From positions 186,001 to 250,000 of the forward strand of contig JACKLV010000003.1 in the NCBI GenBank assembly GCA_024235755.1: 64,000 bases of DNA, written 5' to 3'. This document shows positions 60,723-64,000 of the stretch, in pieces. Within the stretch, counting starts at the first letter, position 1. The number at the start of each line of letters is the position of its first letter. Source of the DNA: Burkholderiales bacterium. Lineage in GTDB: Bacteria > Pseudomonadota > Gammaproteobacteria > Burkholderiales > Nitrosomonadaceae. The translations under genes and the position numbers were made by a program. The notes below the pieces were generated by a model. The model was not told the DNA's origin. It ran no database searches and saw nothing but the letters and a program-made list of their open reading frames with translations.

Positions 60723-62819
60723 ATGGCGGGAATTTTTTCAAAATTTAAATCTATCTTCAAATCAGAAAAAAAAACAAAGCCGCCCGTTTCCTTACCGGTA
60801 AAAAATAGCAATCATTCCGGTTTTTCAAAAACCACGATTTTTTCAGGCAGTTTATTTATTTTGGCTGCATTATTACTGATCGCTGTTCTCGCTTACAACT
60901 TGGAGCAGACACGCGAAAATACAGCAAGACTTGAAATTATTGCACGGATGCAAACACATACCCTACGCTTGCCAACAATGCTTCAACTTGTTTTTTCCGG
61001 CCATGAAAACGCTTTTGTGCAACTCGACGAGAGCCAGAAAAGAATCAGTCAGTACCTGGCTCTACTGTCAGTTGGTGGTGATTTTCGTCATCTTGATGTA
61101 TCTGCGATTACACAATCGCACCTACACACTCATCTTGAAGATTTAATTCAAAAATGGCGAGCCGAAGAAAAGAAAATTCATCTGGTTCTCAATCATCAAC
61201 ACACACTCGTTAATCTTGGTCAGGCTGTGAGCGCCATCAACTCAATCAGCGGCGAACTCAACCAAAAACTCGACCAGTTAATAAACGACCTCAGTCAATC
61301 CAGCGATTTGCCCGCAGCACTTGGTGCCCTGACAACTATGCGTACATTGACGCAGAATGTAACGCGCAGCGTTAGTGTCATGCTATCCAGTAAACTTCCA
61401 GTACCAGAAATAAAAAAACAACTGACGCATGACCGTAAACAGTTTTCTGCCATTCTGCAGGCATTTAATCATGGGCACGAGATTTTGAATCTTTCAACGA
61501 TCGATGATCCAGTTGTGCAGAAATTACTACCAGTGATCGAAACATTCTTTTTAGAAATTGACAATAATATCAATACGATTCAAACTGAGATTTCGGATGT
61601 AATGACCGCCAGAGCTGCTGCCAACGAAATCATTCAAAAGAGTGATATCATTTTAAACAGCATCGTTACTCTTGATAAAGCCCTGCAAATTGAAGATACA
61701 GACATGGCCGGCTCGTTGGCAAAATTACATTATGGATTGGCGATGATTGTCGTACTGTCGCTGGGCGTGCTTATCTATACACTTCGCCAAAATGAGTCTT
61801 CAGCGCCACAAGTTACGACATACAATATGAACGATACGCAGACGGCCATGTTAAACCTGCTTGATGACATGAAAAAAATGGCTGAAGGTGATCTCACTGT
61901 GCGTACAGTTGTCACAGAAGACATAACAGGTGTAATTGCCGATGCTGTCAACTTCACTATTGAAGAGTTGCACGCACTGGTTAAACAAGTCAATAATGCC
62001 AGTACACACGTGGTCAATACTTCTGATCAGGCACAGCAAATTTCTGCAAGATTGCTGTCCGCAGCACAACAGCAATCACGTAAAATCGAACAAACGACCA
62101 TAGCCGTTTTGGGTATGGCAGAATCCATCAACCAGGTTTCAGATACTGCTACCGAGTCTGCGGAAGTTGCCAAACAATCGTTGTCCACCGCCGAAAGAGG
62201 CCGCATCGCTGTACTGGAGTCGATTGCCGGTATGGAAGAAATTCGTACACATATTCAAGAAACATCAAAACGTATTAAGCGTCTTGGGGAAAGCTCGCAG
62301 GAAATCGGTGAAATTATAGCGCTGGTTTCAGATATCACAGAGCAAACCAATATTCTTGCATTAAATGCAGCATTGCAGACTACGGCCGCAGGCGAAGCAG
62401 GGCGAGGCTTTAACAAAATTGCACAGGAAGTCCAGCGGCTCGCGGAACGCTCGGCGGAAGCTAGTAAACAAATCAGCCGACTCATTAAAATGATTCAGAA
62501 TGATACTTACGATACTATCGCCGCTATGGAAAGGAGTACAAGAGAGGTTATCAAAGGCGCGCAAAAATCGAATATTGCTGGGAAAGCGCTTGAAGAAATT
62601 GAAGGAGTATCCAAGCACCTTGCCGATCATGTCGCCCATATTTACACGGTCACCCATGCCCAGACTCAGGCGGCAAAGCAAGTAATTGAAAATATGGAGG
62701 AGATACTGCTCGTTACTCGCCAGACAACGGATGGTACGCAGCAGACTGCAGCTTCAATCGAGCAAATTTCAGGCTTTGCTTCTGAACTCAAAGCATCGGT
62801 GGCTAATTTTAAAATCTAA
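60723..62819 (+). CDS. pilJ: Twitching-motility chemoreceptor PilJ
   Basis: Methyl-accepting chemotaxis protein of the type IV pilus Chp system. GGAGAAG lies just before the ATG at 60723 (MAGIFSKFK), giving 698 residues; the frame also reaches a GTG at 60678. Order: a basic cytoplasmic N-terminus, TM1 (GSLFILAALLLIAVLAY, about 45-62), a periplasmic region with type IV pili MCP domains, TM2 (about 345-365), a short HAMP-like segment and the signalling domain with its hairpin tip in EQTNILALNAALQTTAAGEAGRGF. The tip has LQTTAAGEAG where most MCPs have IEAARAGE. It is followed by a ChpA/PilL-type gene. Confidence 0.93.
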   Translation: MAGIFSKFKSIFKSEKKTKPPVSLPVKNSNHSGFSKTTIFSGSLFILAALLLIAVLAYNLEQTRENTARLEIIARMQTHTLRLPTMLQLVFSGHENAFVQLDESQKRISQYLALLSVGGDFRHLDVSAITQSHLHTHLEDLIQKWRAEEKKIHLVLNHQHTLVNLGQAVSAINSISGELNQKLDQLINDLSQSSDLPAALGALTTMRTLTQNVTRSVSVMLSSKLPVPEIKKQLTHDRKQFSAILQAFNHGHEILNLSTIDDPVVQKLLPVIETFFLEIDNNINTIQTEISDVMTARAAANEIIQKSDIILNSIVTLDKALQIEDTDMAGSLAKLHYGLAMIVVLSLGVLIYTLRQNESSAPQVTTYNMNDTQTAMLNLLDDMKKMAEGDLTVRTVVTEDITGVIADAVNFTIEELHALVKQVNNASTHVVNTSDQAQQISARLLSAAQQQSRKIEQTTIAVLGMAESINQVSDTATESAEVAKQSLSTAERGRIAVLESIAGMEEIRTHIQETSKRIKRLGESSQEIGEIIALVSDITEQTNILALNAALQTTAAGEAGRGFNKIAQEVQRLAERSAEASKQISRLIKMIQNDTYDTIAAMERSTREVIKGAQKSNIAGKALEEIEGVSKHLADHVAHIYTVTHAQTQAAKQVIENMEEILLVTRQTTDGTQQTAASIEQISGFASELKASVANFKI

Positions 62820-62840
62820 TTTTATGTTTTTACGCTTTCA

Positions 62841-64000
62841 ATGAATATGCAAACCAGACTTGACATCTCTTCTATCGCGGGAATCAGGGAAAATATTCAT
62901 GAATTATTTGCGCTCATTCAAGAAAACCTTGAGGCTTACGGCCGAAACCCGGACGACACGCAACTGCTTGAAACCTGCCGCGTTTATATTCATCAGCTGG
63001 ATAGTTTGTTTCAGGTACTTGAATTAAAGAGCATTTCTGTTATAACCAAAAATATCGAGCAATTGATTGCCGATTTGAGTGCACAACGAAGCGACGCCGC
63101 CTTGACATGTGTGGATGTCATCAAACGTGCTATCAACTCAATTCTTAAATATCTGGATAAATTGATTGATGGTGCAGATGAAAACCCAGCGCGGCTGTTT
63201 CCAGCTTACCGGGATTTAGTGCGCCTCTCAGGATATCAGCAGGTTTCAGAATTGGATTTGTTTTTTCCTGTATTGACAGCAGACCCGCCGCTTAAACCTG
63301 TCGTTAATGAAAACGATTCCCGGCAGCTCCAAATACTGACCAAACGTGCTTGTGCAGAATACCAAACAGGCTTGGTGCAATTGTTAAAGAATACTTCGGT
63401 ATACGAAAATCTCAAAAAAATGCATCATGCATTGATTGAGGTTGAACAGTTGCCCGGGCCGGTTGAACATCGTATTTTTTGGTGGGTAGCCACCGGTTTT
63501 CTGGAAAGTCTTTTATCTCAAGAATCAGATATCGAGCTATCAAGCCGTAAGCTGTGCGGAAAAATTGAACAAATCCTACGCCACTCTAACGAAAGCGCAC
63601 GTCAAGACACGACTCAGCTTACACGGGAGTTGCTTTACCATTTGGCCCGATATGATCGTTCGCCAGCCAGCGAACAAATTGAAGCAATCCGCAAAGCCTA
63701 TTCACTGCCGTCGTTCACAGATAGCGATAAAATCGAATCAGCTTGTTTGGCTTCACAGCAAGACAGTCTGCATGAAATCCAGGAAACAATAAAACAGGCC
63801 AATGAAAACTGGCAGACATTTTGTTCTGGTAAACATGGCGATTTGACATCATTCCTAGATGACATGGCGCATATGCGCGAGCTGTCGATCCGTCTCCAAT
63901 GCTTGCCGGCGCAGCAGTTAATCGATGCCATTGACCTCACAGCGCGGTCATTACATGCACAACAATCACAATTACCTGCCATAAATGAAAAAGCGACGAT
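62841..64000 (+). CDS. ChpA/PilL-type chemotaxis histidine kinase, N-terminal part (truncated by window edge)
   Basis: An open frame runs from ATG 62841 (or 62847) to the window end without a stop, about 386 codons. It reads helical, Leu/Glu-rich sequence such as IRENIHELFALIQENLEAYG and LLETCRVYIHQLDSLFQVLE, typical of the N-terminal FimL/Hpt-like region of the very large ChpA/PilL hybrid kinases. Position directly after pilJ supports that family. The kinase, CheW and receiver domains lie outside the window. It begins only 21 bp after the pilJ stop. Confidence 0.82.
   Translation, partial: MNMQTRLDISSIAGIRENIHELFALIQENLEAYGRNPDDTQLLETCRVYIHQLDSLFQVLELKSISVITKNIEQLIADLSAQRSDAALTCVDVIKRAINSILKYLDKLIDGADENPARLFPAYRDLVRLSGYQQVSELDLFFPVLTADPPLKPVVNENDSRQLQILTKRACAEYQTGLVQLLKNTSVYENLKKMHHALIEVEQLPGPVEHRIFWWVATGFLESLLSQESDIELSSRKLCGKIEQILRHSNESARQDTTQLTRELLYHLARYDRSPASEQIEAIRKAYSLPSFTDSDKIESACLASQQDSLHEIQETIKQANENWQTFCSGKHGDLTSFLDDMAHMRELSIRLQCLPAQQLIDAIDLTARSLHAQQSQLPAINEKAT

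Overview
The window is almost certainly from the chromosome of an ammonia-oxidising betaproteobacterium of the Nitrosomonas type. The strongest evidence is a complete hydroxylamine-oxidation cluster at about 29.0-33.5 kb on the minus strand: octahaem hydroxylamine oxidoreductase, HaoB, tetrahaem cytochrome c554 and a NapC/NirT-type tetrahaem cytochrome (cM552). An Rh-type (not Amt-type) ammonia channel and a cytochrome P460-family protein support this. The rest is ordinary betaproteobacterial core genome, moderately AT-rich, and most of it lies on the minus strand.

Layout. 0-9.7 kb: the 3' part of pgi, an LpxK-like/Trm112 fusion gene, lnt, a 145-bp dispersed-repeat-like element, lysS, xerD, ogt and htpG (with a heat-shock-type promoter). 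9.8-26 kb: one large minus-strand block reading tpiA - secG - tRNA-Leu(GAG) - nuoABCDEFGHIJKLMN, all fourteen Complex I subunits in canonical order. 26.1-35.9 kb: phosphate uptake genes (pstC-pstA-pstB, and pstS 6 kb away) with the hao-haoB-cycA-cycB cluster and a histidine-rich membrane-anchored protein between them. 36-48.9 kb: housekeeping genes glmM, folP, ftsH, rlmE, yhbY, greA, carB, carA, a Mut7-C-type putative RNase and rh50. 49-52.4 kb: an AT-rich accessory stretch with an orphan terminator/possible sRNA, a very acidic 60-aa protein, an atypical LuxR-type regulator, and a scar of two gene remnants (integrase and sirtuin). 52.4-57.8 kb: small periplasmic, transport and redox genes, including the P460-family cytochrome and a coiled-coil outer-membrane barrel. 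58-64 kb: aat, bpt, pyrD, pilJ and the start of a ChpA/PilL-type kinase.

How the genes work together. Ammonia enters or equilibrates through Rh50. Hydroxylamine (from ammonia monooxygenase, not in this window) is oxidised by HAO, and electrons pass through c554 and cM552 to the quinone pool. Complex I, which in such lithotrophs probably also runs in reverse to make NADH, is encoded 5 kb away. Readable control signals include sigma70-like promoters for lysS, tpiA-nuo, hao, cycA and rh50, a sigma32-like promoter for htpG, and terminators after cycB, ftsH and the outer-membrane barrel gene.

The most notable oddities are: an LpxK homologue that has lost its P-loop and catalytic residues; acidic (poly-Asp) tails on both electron-carrier cytochromes; a roughly 275-nt cytosine-poor leader on hao; the hao cluster lying between pstS and pstCAB; a P460-family protein with Met where the haem-crosslinking Lys is expected; a perfect 36-bp palindrome; and an orphan terminator. 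No CRISPR array, rRNA operon, intact insertion sequence or prophage was seen. All family assignments come from reading motifs, without database searches.
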